Positions 7,640-16,101 of a stretch of 64,000 nucleotides of DNA are shown here, piece by piece. A model generated the notes under the pieces. That model was not told the DNA's origin. It saw only the letters and a list, made by a program, of their open reading frames with translations, and did not search any database. Origin of the DNA: Candidatus Roizmanbacteria bacterium UBA6242 (GTDB taxonomy: Bacteria > Patescibacteriota > Microgenomatia > UBA1406 > GWC2-37-13); contig DJWA01000002.1 in the NCBI GenBank assembly GCA_002440905.1, forward strand, positions 168,207-232,206, given 5' to 3'. How positions within the stretch are numbered: the first letter of the stretch is position 1; each line of letters starts with the position of its first letter. The position numbers were made by a program, and so were the translations under genes.

Positions 7640-8917
7640 GGTTTTAAGCTCTCCTATAGTCTCAATCTGTTTGATCGAATATATTTTTTTGAATCCGAGT
7701 CGCTTGGCATCGGCAATTATTTTCTCCTCAAAGTAGGTTTTTCGAACTTCACCAAGAAGTCCAACTTCCCCCAAAAAAAGAGAATTTTTTGGTAGGGGAA
7801 TGTTTTTGAAAGACGAGACAAGAGATGCGATTAGACCGAGATCCGATGACGTCGAGGTTATTGACACCCCGCCTATAACGTTAATATAGATATCAAATCG
7901 GTCAAGCGGCATGCGGAGATATTTTTGAGTTACGGCGATTAAAAGTTGAACCTTGTTGTAATCAAGCCCTTTAACAACTCGCCTCGGATATGCCATGACG
8001 GTAGGACTCACTAATGACTGAATTTCAAAAAATAGCGGTCTATTTCCCTGACCGACGCCAACGACAGCTCGACCGATTTCCAATTTTTCCTTTTCTGATA
8101 TAAAAAGTAAAGGGTCACCTGCCTCCTTAAGTCCGCGATCTGTCATCTCAAAAATTCCAATTTCGTCGGTTCCGCCGTAACGGTTTTTTGAAGCTCTTAA
8201 AAGTCTGTTGTTTGACACCTTCTCACCCTCAAAGTTTAAGACGCAGTCGACAAAATGCTCTAAGGTTTTGGGTCCAGCGACGACCCCCTCTTTGGTGACG
8301 TGACCGATAATGATCACGATGATATTATTTTGTTTAGCAAAGGAGACGATTTTTTTGGTAACTTCCTTTAGTTGTGCGACCGAAGCCGCTCCGGACTCGA
8401 CATCTTTTGAATAAACGGTTTGAATAGAGTCAATAATCACGAGGTCGATACTTTCTGACATTTGGGATACTGTTTCTATGATACTTTCAACCTGGAGATC
8501 GTTTGAAAATAAGAAGTTATCAAGACCTATTCCCAAGCGGTCAGCGCGGTTTTTAACCTGTTCTCCTGACTCCTCTCCGGAGATATACAACGTTTTGATG
8601 TTTTTCAAAGACTGAAGAACGAGAGTGGATTTCCCTATTCCTGGTTCGCCAGTCAGCAGAAGAACTTCACCGCGCACCATACCGCCTCCAGTCACCCTAT
8701 CAAATTCGGAAAGCCCGGTCATTATCCTGAGATTGGGTTGGGATTTGATTTTGTTAAGTGGAGTAATGGTAATTTTTTTGACAGACTCGTTCTTATTTTT
8801 GTTGCTCTTTGTAAATTCCGGCTTTTCAACCATGGTGTTAAATTCACCGCAATCAGGACATCTTCCATACCAGGATGCCGAACCATATCCGCAGTCGCTA
8901 CATACAAATAACGCCAT
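7628..8917 (-). CDS. radA: DNA repair protein RadA (Sms)
   Basis: RecA-like ATPase that drives branch migration during recombination. The zinc finger uses C6, C9, C20 and C23. Walker A is TGEPGIGKST (about 89-98). The RadA-specific KNRYG motif appears in ASKNRYGGTDE, followed by a C-terminal Lon-protease-like domain (VGGVSITSTSSDLGL, LGEVGLLGEVR). The 429 residues are near the usual 450. It starts 2 bases after the argS stop, so it is probably in the argS transcript. Confidence 0.96.
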   Translation of the reverse strand: MALFVCSDCGYGSASWYGRCPDCGEFNTMVEKPEFTKSNKNKNESVKKITITPLNKIKSQPNLRIMTGLSEFDRVTGGGMVRGEVLLLTGEPGIGKSTLVLQSLKNIKTLYISGEESGEQVKNRADRLGIGLDNFLFSNDLQVESIIETVSQMSESIDLVIIDSIQTVYSKDVESGAASVAQLKEVTKKIVSFAKQNNIIVIIIGHVTKEGVVAGPKTLEHFVDCVLNFEGEKVSNNRLLRASKNRYGGTDEIGIFEMTDRGLKEAGDPLLFISEKEKLEIGRAVVGVGQGNRPLFFEIQSLVSPTVMAYPRRVVKGLDYNKVQLLIAVTQKYLRMPLDRFDIYINVIGGVSITSTSSDLGLIASLVSSFKNIPLPKNSLFLGEVGLLGEVRKTYFEEKIIADAKRLGFKKIYSIKQIETIGELKTLLG

Positions 8918-8918
8918 A

Positions 8919-10613
8919 TTACATTTTTTCTACAGTTTTAATTCCCAAAAGTTCCAGACCTTTTTTTATAGTATTAGCGGTGGCTTGAGTTAAAAGAAGT
9001 CTCAGTTTTTTAGTTTCATCTTCGGATTTCAATATCGGATTTTTTTGGTAAAAAACATTGAAGTCGGACGCCAATTCGTAAAGATAGTTTGCAATTATAT
9101 TCGGTGAAAACATTCGGGCGGATTGTGATACCACCTGCGAAAATTGCTGGAATTTACGCAATAAGTCGAGTTCGTCTTTATTTAATTTGGACACGTCATA
9201 CTGGATCTGTTTCAAATCTTCGACGGTTTCCTTATTCAAGACCGACTGGCAGCGGACATAGGTATAGATGAGGTATGGGGCTGAGTTACCTTCAACTGCT
9301 ATTGATTCGTCTATATCGAAATGGACAATCGTCTGGGTGCTAGTTTTGAGAAATGAATATTTGGTTGAGGCTACAGCTAAAGTCTCTGCCGTTTCCGAAT
9401 CACATTCGAATTTGTCGAGAATCTTGCTCTTTGTTTGGTCGATAAGCCAGTTAGCCTCAATCACGTTTCCTACCCGTGAAGACATCTTACCTTCTTTGAG
9501 CTTAACCCATTCGTAAGCCAAATGGTACTGCTTATCTTTGTATTTCTTCTCGTCTATGAGTTCTTCTACTTTGAAAGTGATCTTAAAGAAACTTGTCTGT
9601 TCGGGGGTGACGACGTGGATATTTCGATCTATTTCTCCAAAGTCGGAGAATTCCTTTTCGGCCAATCCCATTTCTTTTCCTTCATATGTTGGGAAACCCA
9701 AAGAGTTTATAAAAACACGAGTATCCAATCCGTATTTTTTTCCGTTAAAAACAATTGCTCCTTGGCTTTTTTCAAGAATTCCTTTTTTATAGATTTCCTT
9801 AGATATCTCAAGTCCACGTTTGGTGACTTCACTTTCAAAATAAAGCTTGTCGAAATGACTATAGACGCGCTCATAGACTTCATTATAGTAATCAAGACTC
9901 CACTGCCTTGTCTCCTTCCATAAGTCCATGATCTCCGGAGACTGGTCATAGACCATTTTGTTTATCTTTAATATCTCCTCTTTGGCCTCTTTATTATCTT
10001 CATAAGCTTTTGTACCTTCTGTATACATTTTGCCAATAAATTCAATTTTCTCTTTAAGAGTGGCGAGCTTCTTGTAGTCTGTTTTAGAATGATTGATTCC
10101 GTACAAACATTTGGCGATATGTAGACCGACGTCTCCCTGATAGTTGGTTCTTATGACCTTATTTCCGACCGCTTCAAAAATCCTAACAATCGACTCTCCG
10201 GTTGAGATATTTCGAAGATGTCCGATATGGAAAAGCTTGTGGGTATTGGGATGGGCAAATTCGACCATAATTTTTTTGTTCGTACCCAGATGGAATTCCT
10301 TAAACTCAAACTTGTTGGCGGTGATGTTTTTTGCCAGACTTATAAAGTAGTTCTTATTGACCCAAAAATTAATAAAGCCGGGAGCTACGACTTCCACTTT
10401 CTCGACTATTTCGCTGTTCGGGATTCCCTTTTTCAGATTTTCAGCAATTTCCATCGGTTTGCTTTTAAGCGATTTTGCCAATTTCAAGGCTATCGAACAA
10501 GAATAATCTCCAAAAGCGCTATTTGCTGGAAGAGTAATTTCAAATTCGACATCTTTACCCCCAACCTTGGTGATTGCAGATTTTAAAAGTTCGTGAATTT
10601 GTGATTTTATCAT
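8919..10613 (-). CDS. argS: Arginyl-tRNA synthetase
   Basis: Charges tRNA-Arg. The ArgRS N-terminal additional domain occupies about residues 1-85. The class I HIGH motif is FHIGHLRN (H129-H132), and the KMSKS loop is LKEGKMSSRVG. The C-terminal DALR anticodon domain ends ANTIKKGLELLGIKTVEKM. At 564 residues it is complete. TATAAT on the minus strand at 10625-10620 lies 6 bases before the ATG and predicts a leaderless transcript covering argS and radA. Confidence 0.97.
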   Translation of the reverse strand: MIKSQIHELLKSAITKVGGKDVEFEITLPANSAFGDYSCSIALKLAKSLKSKPMEIAENLKKGIPNSEIVEKVEVVAPGFINFWVNKNYFISLAKNITANKFEFKEFHLGTNKKIMVEFAHPNTHKLFHIGHLRNISTGESIVRIFEAVGNKVIRTNYQGDVGLHIAKCLYGINHSKTDYKKLATLKEKIEFIGKMYTEGTKAYEDNKEAKEEILKINKMVYDQSPEIMDLWKETRQWSLDYYNEVYERVYSHFDKLYFESEVTKRGLEISKEIYKKGILEKSQGAIVFNGKKYGLDTRVFINSLGFPTYEGKEMGLAEKEFSDFGEIDRNIHVVTPEQTSFFKITFKVEELIDEKKYKDKQYHLAYEWVKLKEGKMSSRVGNVIEANWLIDQTKSKILDKFECDSETAETLAVASTKYSFLKTSTQTIVHFDIDESIAVEGNSAPYLIYTYVRCQSVLNKETVEDLKQIQYDVSKLNKDELDLLRKFQQFSQVVSQSARMFSPNIIANYLYELASDFNVFYQKNPILKSEDETKKLRLLLTQATANTIKKGLELLGIKTVEKM

Positions 10614-10619
10614 GGATAT

Positions 10620-10625
10620 ATTATA
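10620..10625 (-). promoter_or_regulatory. -10 box of argS-radA, leaderless start
   Basis: TATAAT on the minus strand with a 6-base gap to the argS ATG (10613). It sits in the 21-base gap after the MBL gene. TTGAA directly abuts it and is too close to be its -35. Confidence 0.6.
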
Positions 10626-10634
10626 TTCAATAAC

Positions 10635-11234
10635 TTACTTTAATAATAGAGAAGTTTCTTTGTCGATGACGATTTTTTTAGTTCTTTTGTTTCGCTTAGT
10701 TAATGATTTGTAAATACGAGCGATGTTTATTTTGGGAAAATTGAAATCATTATGAGCAGGGTATATCTCTTTAATGTCAATTTTCATCAGATCAATTAGA
10801 CTACTTAGATAGTCATTAACGTTTGATTCTCTCAAATGCAAATAGATTGGCCCGGAATAAAGCGTGTCTCCGGAAAATAACCATTTTCGGTTTTTTTCGT
10901 AAAAACATACCGAGTCCGGAGAATGACCGGGAGTTTTTATGACGTTAAATTCAAAAGGTTCGACGACTATCCTATTTTTTGTGCTGACGTTGATGACGTT
11001 GTCAAAAAGACTATTACCTCCGACATGATCAAAGTGGCTATGCGTATTAATTACGATTATGGGAAGATCGGTGATTTTTTCGACCTCTTTTTTAATATCT
11101 TTTATTCCCAAGCCGGTATCCACAAGTAACGCCTTTTTCTTACCGATTACAAGGTAGGAAATCACCTCTTCGAAATGCTTAAACTCGGCAAACGCCCAGA
11201 TATAGTTGTTAATTTTTTTGACTGTAAACCACAT
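10635..11234 (-). CDS. Metallo-beta-lactamase-fold hydrolase
   Basis: A 199-residue zinc hydrolase with the THSHFDHVGG motif (H65, H67, D69, H70), GHSPDSVCF for the third histidine, SGDTLYSG for the bridging aspartate and YPAHND near the end. It has the size of glyoxalase II-like small MBL proteins; the substrate is unknown. It sits between the GNAT acetyltransferase and argS on the same strand, and a TAAAAT lies close upstream of its ATG. Confidence 0.9.
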   Translation of the reverse strand: MWFTVKKINNYIWAFAEFKHFEEVISYLVIGKKKALLVDTGLGIKDIKKEVEKITDLPIIVINTHSHFDHVGGNSLFDNVINVSTKNRIVVEPFEFNVIKTPGHSPDSVCFYEKNRKWLFSGDTLYSGPIYLHLRESNVNDYLSSLIDLMKIDIKEIYPAHNDFNFPKINIARIYKSLTKRNKRTKKIVIDKETSLLLK

Positions 11235-11242
11235 AATATATT

Positions 11243-12049
11243 TTAAAATGTTAATTTACCCCACAAATTACACTCTTTGTAAAGCGCCTGATCACCGTCA
11301 ATTGTCCACTGACCCACTTCGCCACACTCCCAAACACCCGGGGCGACTTCTTTCCAGTTGTCAGGATTATAGTGCGTCTTGTAATTTTCGAACTCATCAA
11401 GAGTTGAAGAGACCATCATTGCCTCACGGTCAACCGCTAATGGTTCCATGCCATTTTTTGTCAAACTTCTAAGCCACCCGTCTACTGGCCAACCGTCTTC
11501 ACGGTTCATCTTACAGTATTCCTCAAAGTCAACCTTCCAGTTGCTACCTTCGGCTTTGAATTTCCCAAACTGATTAGGTCGAAACGATCCAATTAAATGA
11601 GTTACTCCGAGGTCTTTTGCCTGTTGCTTTATTAGTTCAATCATCTGTCTTGCCACGCCCGACCCCTGAACTTCCTGATTGACATTCATTGACATAAGCA
11701 CCAAAGTGTTGCCTTCGGGCTCATAAGTAGTTGAATAATCGGTGGGTTCTCCGGCAACTCCGTCCCAGTTTGGCAACTGCAAAAGATCACCGTTCCAGTT
11801 TATCCGATTGGTTGACAAAGTGGCTAATATTTTATTATCATCTGGATCCTTCATGATTAAGTGTCCTTCGGGAAAGACCTTGGCCCGACCGGCCAGTGTC
11901 GCCGGTGAAGCAGATAACCACGATGCCCAGTTGAGTTTCTCGACCTGATTGTATATATCTTGGGCGTCTTCGGGTTCCCAATATCTTAACTTGCACGCAC
12001 CAAGTTGCTTTAATTCTACTTTTTTGTTTTTAATTGCTTCGATTGTCAT
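11243..12049 (-). CDS. GNAT-family N-acetyltransferase with an attenuator-like leader
   Basis: The acetyl-CoA-binding core lies at about residues 110-160: VLMSMNVNQEVQGSGVARQM contains the QxxGxG/A loop, followed by the helix MIELIKQQAKDLGVTHLI. The acceptor is unknown. At 268 residues it has a long C-terminal part rich in W and N/D (EDGWPVDGWLRSL, YNPDNWKEVAPGVWE) that may form the substrate site. The outstanding point is its upstream region: a micro-ORF, an RNA stem and a strong terminator lie between an extended -10 promoter and this ATG. Expression should therefore depend on read-through, unless a weak internal TAAAAT close to the ATG serves as a second promoter. Confidence 0.8.
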   Translation of the reverse strand: MTIEAIKNKKVELKQLGACKLRYWEPEDAQDIYNQVEKLNWASWLSASPATLAGRAKVFPEGHLIMKDPDDNKILATLSTNRINWNGDLLQLPNWDGVAGEPTDYSTTYEPEGNTLVLMSMNVNQEVQGSGVARQMIELIKQQAKDLGVTHLIGSFRPNQFGKFKAEGSNWKVDFEEYCKMNREDGWPVDGWLRSLTKNGMEPLAVDREAMMVSSTLDEFENYKTHYNPDNWKEVAPGVWECGEVGQWTIDGDQALYKECNLWGKLTF

Positions 12050-12078
12050 ATTAATTTTTAAATTTTAAATTCGGCCAT

Positions 12079-12105
12079 AAAAAAACCGCCCTCTTGTTGG
12101 GGCGG
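12079..12105 (-). terminator. Intrinsic terminator in the GNAT leader
   Basis: On the minus strand CCGCCC (12105-12100), an 8-base loop, GGGCGG (12091-12086) and seven T (12085-12079). No complete conventional gene on this strand lies upstream, since the neighbour at 12251 points the other way. It therefore terminates a leader transcript ahead of the acetyltransferase. Confidence 0.85.
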
Positions 12106-12157
12106 GGGAAAGATAGTTCGTTTTTGTTTCTTAGGCCATAAGAATACTATCTCTCCC
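12106..12157 (-). promoter_or_regulatory. 12-bp leader stem overlapping the micro-ORF
   Basis: On the minus strand GGGAGAGATAGT (12157-12146) pairs with ACTATCTTTCCC (12117-12106), 12 pairs including one G-U. Nested inside, TTCTTA (12145-12140) pairs with TAAGAA (12133-12128) around a TGGCC loop. The micro-ORF stop codon lies in TAAGAA, so a translating ribosome would open both stems. The 3' arm abuts the terminator stem directly. Confidence 0.65.
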
Positions 12158-12196
12158 AAAAATCCTCCTCAAATTGGTGATAGATAGTAACTTCAT
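12131..12196 (-). CDS. Putative leader peptide, 21 codons, leaderless
   Basis: ATG at 12196, stop TAA at 12133-12131. The peptide begins MKLLSITNLRR and ends DSILMA; seven of 21 residues are Leu or Ile. A TATAAT ends 7 bases before the ATG, the same spacing as for main genes in this window, which argues that the ORF is really translated. It overlaps the 5' arm of the leader stem. Its likely role is to couple translation to termination ahead of the acetyltransferase. It could instead be a free-standing small protein with its own terminator. Confidence 0.5.
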   Translation of the reverse strand: MKLLSITNLRRIFGRDSILMA

Positions 12197-12203
12197 GAAA
12201 AGA

Positions 12204-12212
12204 ATTATATCA
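12204..12212 (-). promoter_or_regulatory. Extended -10 promoter of the GNAT leader
   Basis: TGATATAAT on the minus strand; TATAAT is 12209-12204. The predicted start is about 12197, next to the micro-ORF ATG. The -35 is poor (ATTTTT at 17-base spacing). The leader to the GNAT ATG would be about 148 nt. Confidence 0.6.
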
Positions 12213-12250
12213 CATTATATTGTAAGAAAAATAGTAGAATAGAAAACTAT

Positions 12251-13123
12251 ATGTGGTTTTGGTTTGCACTATTGTCAGCGGTAACATCCGCGATATCGGT
12301 AACTCTTAACAAAAAAGCTTTGGCTAAAGTCAACGCTTCGTTGGTGTCATGGACCTTATTTGCCTTTTCCCTACCTTTTTTGATTTACCCTTCATTAAAA
12401 GATGGTATTCCAAAGTTGAACGCTTATTTTTGGTTGGCGACATTGGGGTCGGTTATCTGTTTCGGATATGCCAAAACGCTTGCCCTGAAGTCCCTAAAGG
12501 GAAGTCTAATGTCTGAAGTTGTTCCCTTGGCTTTTTTCAGCGTTCTTTTTCAGTATGTTTTAGGGCTTATATTCTTTGCCGAGGAGATTAGGCTTATACC
12601 GATTTTGGGACTAATTCTTATTGTCATTGGGGGATATGTCTTAAAAGTTGAGGAGGCAAAGGAGGGGTTTTTGAAGCCATTTCAAATCCTTGTAACCAAT
12701 AAAAATGCTTTCATGTATTTGGGGGCGATGATCATTATGACGGTAAGTTCTGTAATGGATAAAACAGCGTTGAATAATATGGAGCCTCTAAATCAGTCTT
12801 TCTATTTGTTACTAGGTAATATATTTATAACGGTTGTGATCGGCTTTTATATGTCCAAGAATGACTTCAAATGGATAGGTACCGTTAAAAGTAATTTTTG
12901 GGTTTTGTTTGGTAGCGCCTTAGCTTACACGATAGTCTCATTAGCTTATCTTTACGGAATAACAACCGGTGGTGCGTTGGCATTAGTTTCGGGAGTTAAG
13001 AAGCTCGAGGTATTTTTTGTTCTTGTAATCGGACTTCTATTGTTTGGTGACAAACCAAAAAGAGGTGTTTGGATCGGCAGTCTTATAATGCTTGCCGGAG
13101 TCTTCCTTATTAAACTAGGTTAG
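12251..13123 (+). CDS. EamA/DMT-family transporter
   Basis: An integral membrane protein of 290 residues with about ten predicted spans arranged as two EamA repeats, the pattern of drug/metabolite exporters. Repeat 1 starts at FALLSAVTSAISVTLNKKAL and repeat 2 near residue 150 (AFMYLGAMIIMTVSSVMDK). The last helices read KLEVFFVLVIGLLLFGDKPK and end ML-AGVFLIKLG-like. The substrate cannot be inferred. It diverges from the GNAT leader across about 50 bases. A second EamA protein is at 32926-33786. Confidence 0.88.
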   Translation: MWFWFALLSAVTSAISVTLNKKALAKVNASLVSWTLFAFSLPFLIYPSLKDGIPKLNAYFWLATLGSVICFGYAKTLALKSLKGSLMSEVVPLAFFSVLFQYVLGLIFFAEEIRLIPILGLILIVIGGYVLKVEEAKEGFLKPFQILVTNKNAFMYLGAMIIMTVSSVMDKTALNNMEPLNQSFYLLLGNIFITVVIGFYMSKNDFKWIGTVKSNFWVLFGSALAYTIVSLAYLYGITTGGALALVSGVKKLEVFFVLVIGLLLFGDKPKRGVWIGSLIMLAGVFLIKLG

Positions 13124-13129
13124 TCAATG

Positions 13130-13158
13130 TTGAATTATCGGCACGATTGAAATACAAT
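13130..13158 (+). promoter_or_regulatory. Promoter of the PEGA-domain gene
   Basis: TTGAAT (13130-13135), 17 bases, TACAAT (13153-13158). The predicted start is near 13165, so the ATG at 13172 has a leader of about 7 nt, and a TTG at 13163 would not be on the mRNA. Confidence 0.7.
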
Positions 13159-13171
13159 AATATTGTTCCAT

Positions 13172-14050
13172 ATGAAAAATAAATTGATGTTGCTTTTGGT
13201 GCTGGTCGTATTGTTTATTGGATTTGTCTTGATTCGTTTTTTCGTATTTGATCGTCAGAACGCATACGGAAGGATTAAAGTTGTCTCTTCGCCCGGAGCT
13301 TCTGTTTTCATAAATAATGCCATTATCGGAAAAACACCTTTTGAGGATAAATACAAGGTGGGGGAATATCTTCTAAAGCTCATTCCCGAAGGGACTTCGA
13401 CCGAGACCGCTTCATGGAATGGCAAGGTGACTGTTTTCAAGAATGCTTTGACTTATGTCAACCGAGAGCTGGGCTCATCGGATATCACTTCGGCCGGTGA
13501 GATTTTTACTACCCAAAAGATGTCTTCGCCCCCGAAAGATAAAAACTACGGTGAGATATATATTGAGACCGAACCCCAAGGAGCAATAATCACTTTAGAT
13601 AACGACGAGAAGGGTATAGCCCCGTTAATACTCCAGGATGTTTTAAGGGGCGATCATGAGATTTCAGTATTTATGCCGGGATTTTTTAGAAGAACACAAA
13701 AAATTAACGTTGATCCGGGATTCAGGGTCAACGCGTCTTTCAAGTTGGCAATCGACCAAAGCCAAACCAGTGTCAGCACGACGCCTAAGGAGGCGACCGA
13801 GTCGGCGAAACCAGGTACGGAGTATGTGATTATCGACGAAAATCCTCAAGGTTGGCTTCGAGTCCGCGAAGACGGGTCGGTCGAGGCTAGTGAAGCCGCA
13901 AAAGTTAAGCCCGGTGAAAAGTATGAACTTATGGAAGAAAAAACCGGATGGTACAAGATTAAATACAACGAGAATAAAGATGGGCTTTACGAAGGTGAAT
14001 TCACCGAAGGGTGGGTTTCATCGGAATACTCTTCAAAGAGCGAAGAATAA
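13172..14050 (+). CDS. PEGA-domain surface protein with SH3b-like C-terminus
   Basis: An N-terminal signal anchor (about residues 1-25, KLMLLLVLVVLFIGFVLI) precedes two PEGA repeats, about 30-95 (GRIKVVSSPGASVFINNAIIG) and 124-190 (GEIYIETEPQGAIITLDN). A bacterial SH3-like segment follows at about 220-290 (WLRVREDGSVEASEAAKV, TGWYKIKY, GWVSSEY). PEGA and SH3b domains are usually external and bind cell-surface polymers. Start chosen at ATG 13172 because the promoter makes the upstream TTG unlikely. It is a single-gene unit converging on the GT2-GtrA gene with a 5-base gap. Confidence 0.82.
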   Translation: MKNKLMLLLVLVVLFIGFVLIRFFVFDRQNAYGRIKVVSSPGASVFINNAIIGKTPFEDKYKVGEYLLKLIPEGTSTETASWNGKVTVFKNALTYVNRELGSSDITSAGEIFTTQKMSSPPKDKNYGEIYIETEPQGAIITLDNDEKGIAPLILQDVLRGDHEISVFMPGFFRRTQKINVDPGFRVNASFKLAIDQSQTSVSTTPKEATESAKPGTEYVIIDENPQGWLRVREDGSVEASEAAKVKPGEKYELMEEKTGWYKIKYNENKDGLYEGEFTEGWVSSEYSSKSEE

Positions 14051-14055
14051 ACTTC

Positions 14056-15159
14056 TTATTTGTTTTTCCACACGACCTTATTGTAGAGAATATACGAATA
14101 AGGGATAATCACAAAGAAAATGATGAGAACCTTATACAGGTACCAGAATTTTCTCCCAAATATTATTGTCAGAAGTTGCATACCGCCGGTTTGGATGGCG
14201 ATTGATCCAGAGGAAACTAAGTTGAATTTTAGGAAGCTTTTAACAAAAGACCCCGAACCTTCGATCTTTTTATGGGCAAAACTCCAATAGTTGTTGAGTA
14301 TGAAATTCGATAGTATGGCAGTTTCGGTGCTCACAAGAGTGCCGACCCAAACAGCCTTATGGAGCTGCTCTATCATGAGCCACGAAATTCCGAAATCGAC
14401 AAAAAAACCCAGGAACCCAACAACAACAAACTTAATAAATGATGAATGGGTTAGGACATATAAGAAAACCTGGAGGGTATATTGAACGGCATTGATTTTC
14501 GACTTATCAAATTTTCTTTCCTTGAAGTGGACGGGAATTTCCGCCATAACGGCGTTGTTTTTGAGGGCGAAGTCTATAAAAGCCACTTGAAATACGTAAC
14601 CGGAATAACTTTCCAAATGGGAATATGCTTTCTTCACCAACCAAAATTTTATAGCACGGTAACCGTTGGTCCATTCGGTCAGCCTTAACTTCATAAATCC
14701 CAATCTAACGAAAAGATTAGCTCCGACCGATAAAATTTTTCTATGAAGACCCCAGTTTGATGGAATAGAGCCGCCTTTCGAATACCTGGTGCCGATAACA
14801 AAATCTGCCCCTTTTTCGATTTCTTTTAGAAATTCGGGTATCTTATTGGGTTCATGTTGCCCATCGGCATCTATCTCCATCACTACATAAGGATTGATTT
14901 TGTCTTCAGAATATTTAAATCCCTTTATATATGCTCTACCTAATCCTTCCTTTGGAGTTTCCAATATATGGAGTCGTGAGTAATTCTTCTTAAGCTTACG
15001 GACTATTTCGATCGTTCCGTCTTTTGAATTGCTGTCGACCACAAGAAGATGAATTTCCCAATTCGGGACTTTTTTTTGTTGATCAAATACTTGTTTGACT
15101 AAATTGTCTATATTTCCGATTTCATTGTATGTGGGTGCGACAACGACGACCTTTTTCAT
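14056..15159 (-). CDS. GT2 glycosyltransferase fused to a GtrA-like membrane domain
   Basis: The N-terminal half (about 1-235) resembles dolichol/polyprenol-phosphate mannose synthase: VVAPTYNEIGNIDNLV, the metal-binding EIDADGQHEP and GTRYSKGG. The C-terminal part (about 240-367) has four hydrophobic segments typical of GtrA (KFVVVGFLGFFVDFGIS, TAILSNFILNNYWSF). Such fusions are known and probably transfer a sugar to a polyprenyl phosphate and help flip it. It is the last gene of the leftward nucleotide-sugar operon, with an ATGA overlap to the UDP-xylose synthase gene. Confidence 0.9.
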   Translation of the reverse strand: MKKVVVVAPTYNEIGNIDNLVKQVFDQQKKVPNWEIHLLVVDSNSKDGTIEIVRKLKKNYSRLHILETPKEGLGRAYIKGFKYSEDKINPYVVMEIDADGQHEPNKIPEFLKEIEKGADFVIGTRYSKGGSIPSNWGLHRKILSVGANLFVRLGFMKLRLTEWTNGYRAIKFWLVKKAYSHLESYSGYVFQVAFIDFALKNNAVMAEIPVHFKERKFDKSKINAVQYTLQVFLYVLTHSSFIKFVVVGFLGFFVDFGISWLMIEQLHKAVWVGTLVSTETAILSNFILNNYWSFAHKKIEGSGSFVKSFLKFNLVSSGSIAIQTGGMQLLTIIFGRKFWYLYKVLIIFFVIIPYSYILYNKVVWKNK

Positions 15160-16097
15160 AGCGATTTGAAATAACTGATAGTTTTTTCGAGACCCGATTC
15201 TAGATTAATTTTAGGCGACCAATCCAAGAGTTGTCGTGCTTTTGTAATATCCGGGCATCTTCTTTTAGGATCATCTTCACCGATCGGTAAAAATGAGATT
15301 TTTGAATCAGATTTAACCAATTTTTTTATTAACTTGGCAATGTCGACAATCGTTCTTTCATCGGGATTACCTAAATTGATAACATTTCCTTTGAGATTTT
15401 CTTTTGTTCCTAGAAGGTAAAATCCGTGAACCATATCGCTTACATAACAACACGATCTGGTTTGGGTGCCGTCGCCGTATACGGTTAACGGTTTATTTTC
15501 CAATGCTTGATTAATAAAATTGGATATTACCCGTCCATCGGCCTTATTCATGTTTGGTCCATACGTGTTAAATATTCTGGCGATTCTAATATCAAGGTCG
15601 TACTTACTTATGTATGAATAAATTGTGGCCTCCGCAAATCGTTTTCCCTCGTCATAACAAGCGCGCGGCCCATAAGAGTTAACATTACCAAAATAATTTT
15701 CTGGTTGGGGGCTGACCTGAGGATCACCGTAGACTTCTGACGTTGAGGCAAATACCATCGTCTTGCTGTGACTCTTTTTCACAAAATCCAATAGCTTCAT
15801 CAGCCCAAAACTGTTTGTCTTTAGAATCTCCAATGGTATTTTTTCAAACAGAATAGGGGAGGCCGGTGAGGCGAGGTCATAAACAATATCAAATTGAGGA
15901 AGAGCTGAATAGTCGTAATCGGCTATGTCAGCTTCAACAAAATGAAAGTTAGGATTATTATCAAGATCAGCAACATTGGTGCGTGAGCCTGTAACTAGAT
16001 TGTCAATTACCCATACTTCGGACATTAGCCCCAAAAAATACCGGGACAAATGACTTCCTATAAAACCGGCGCCGCCGGCGATGAGAATTTTATTCAT
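15156..16097 (-). CDS. UDP-glucuronate decarboxylase (UDP-xylose synthase)
   Basis: Short-chain dehydrogenase fold with the NAD motif GGAGFIGSHL. Family-specific signatures are the LASPASP stretch, TSEVYGDP, PQPENYFGNVNSYGPR followed by CYDEGKR with the YxxxK-type catalytic pair, and RIFNTYGPNM. It converts UDP-glucuronate to UDP-xylose. The upstream neighbour, ugd, supplies UDP-glucuronate, which makes a two-step pathway. I use ATG 16097 (MNKILIAGG); the longer frame from 16115 begins with TTG and overlaps the ugd end. 313 residues is normal. It shares an ATGA overlap with the next gene. Confidence 0.92.
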   Translation of the reverse strand: MNKILIAGGAGFIGSHLSRYFLGLMSEVWVIDNLVTGSRTNVADLDNNPNFHFVEADIADYDYSALPQFDIVYDLASPASPILFEKIPLEILKTNSFGLMKLLDFVKKSHSKTMVFASTSEVYGDPQVSPQPENYFGNVNSYGPRACYDEGKRFAEATIYSYISKYDLDIRIARIFNTYGPNMNKADGRVISNFINQALENKPLTVYGDGTQTRSCCYVSDMVHGFYLLGTKENLKGNVINLGNPDERTIVDIAKLIKKLVKSDSKISFLPIGEDDPKRRCPDITKARQLLDWSPKINLESGLEKTISYFKSL

Positions 16098-16101
16098 GGG
16101 A

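Noticed and set aside
9268..9923. Plus-strand frames inside argS
   Set aside because: They are antisense to a clearly real synthetase and resemble no protein family.
12050..12212. T-box or known riboswitch ahead of the GNAT gene
   Set aside because: No T-box core (AGGGTGGNACCGCG-like) or other known aptamer core is present; the micro-ORF and stems explain the layout better.
13163..13171. TTG start of the PEGA protein
   Set aside because: It sits at or before the predicted transcript start; the ATG at 13172 begins a normal signal anchor.
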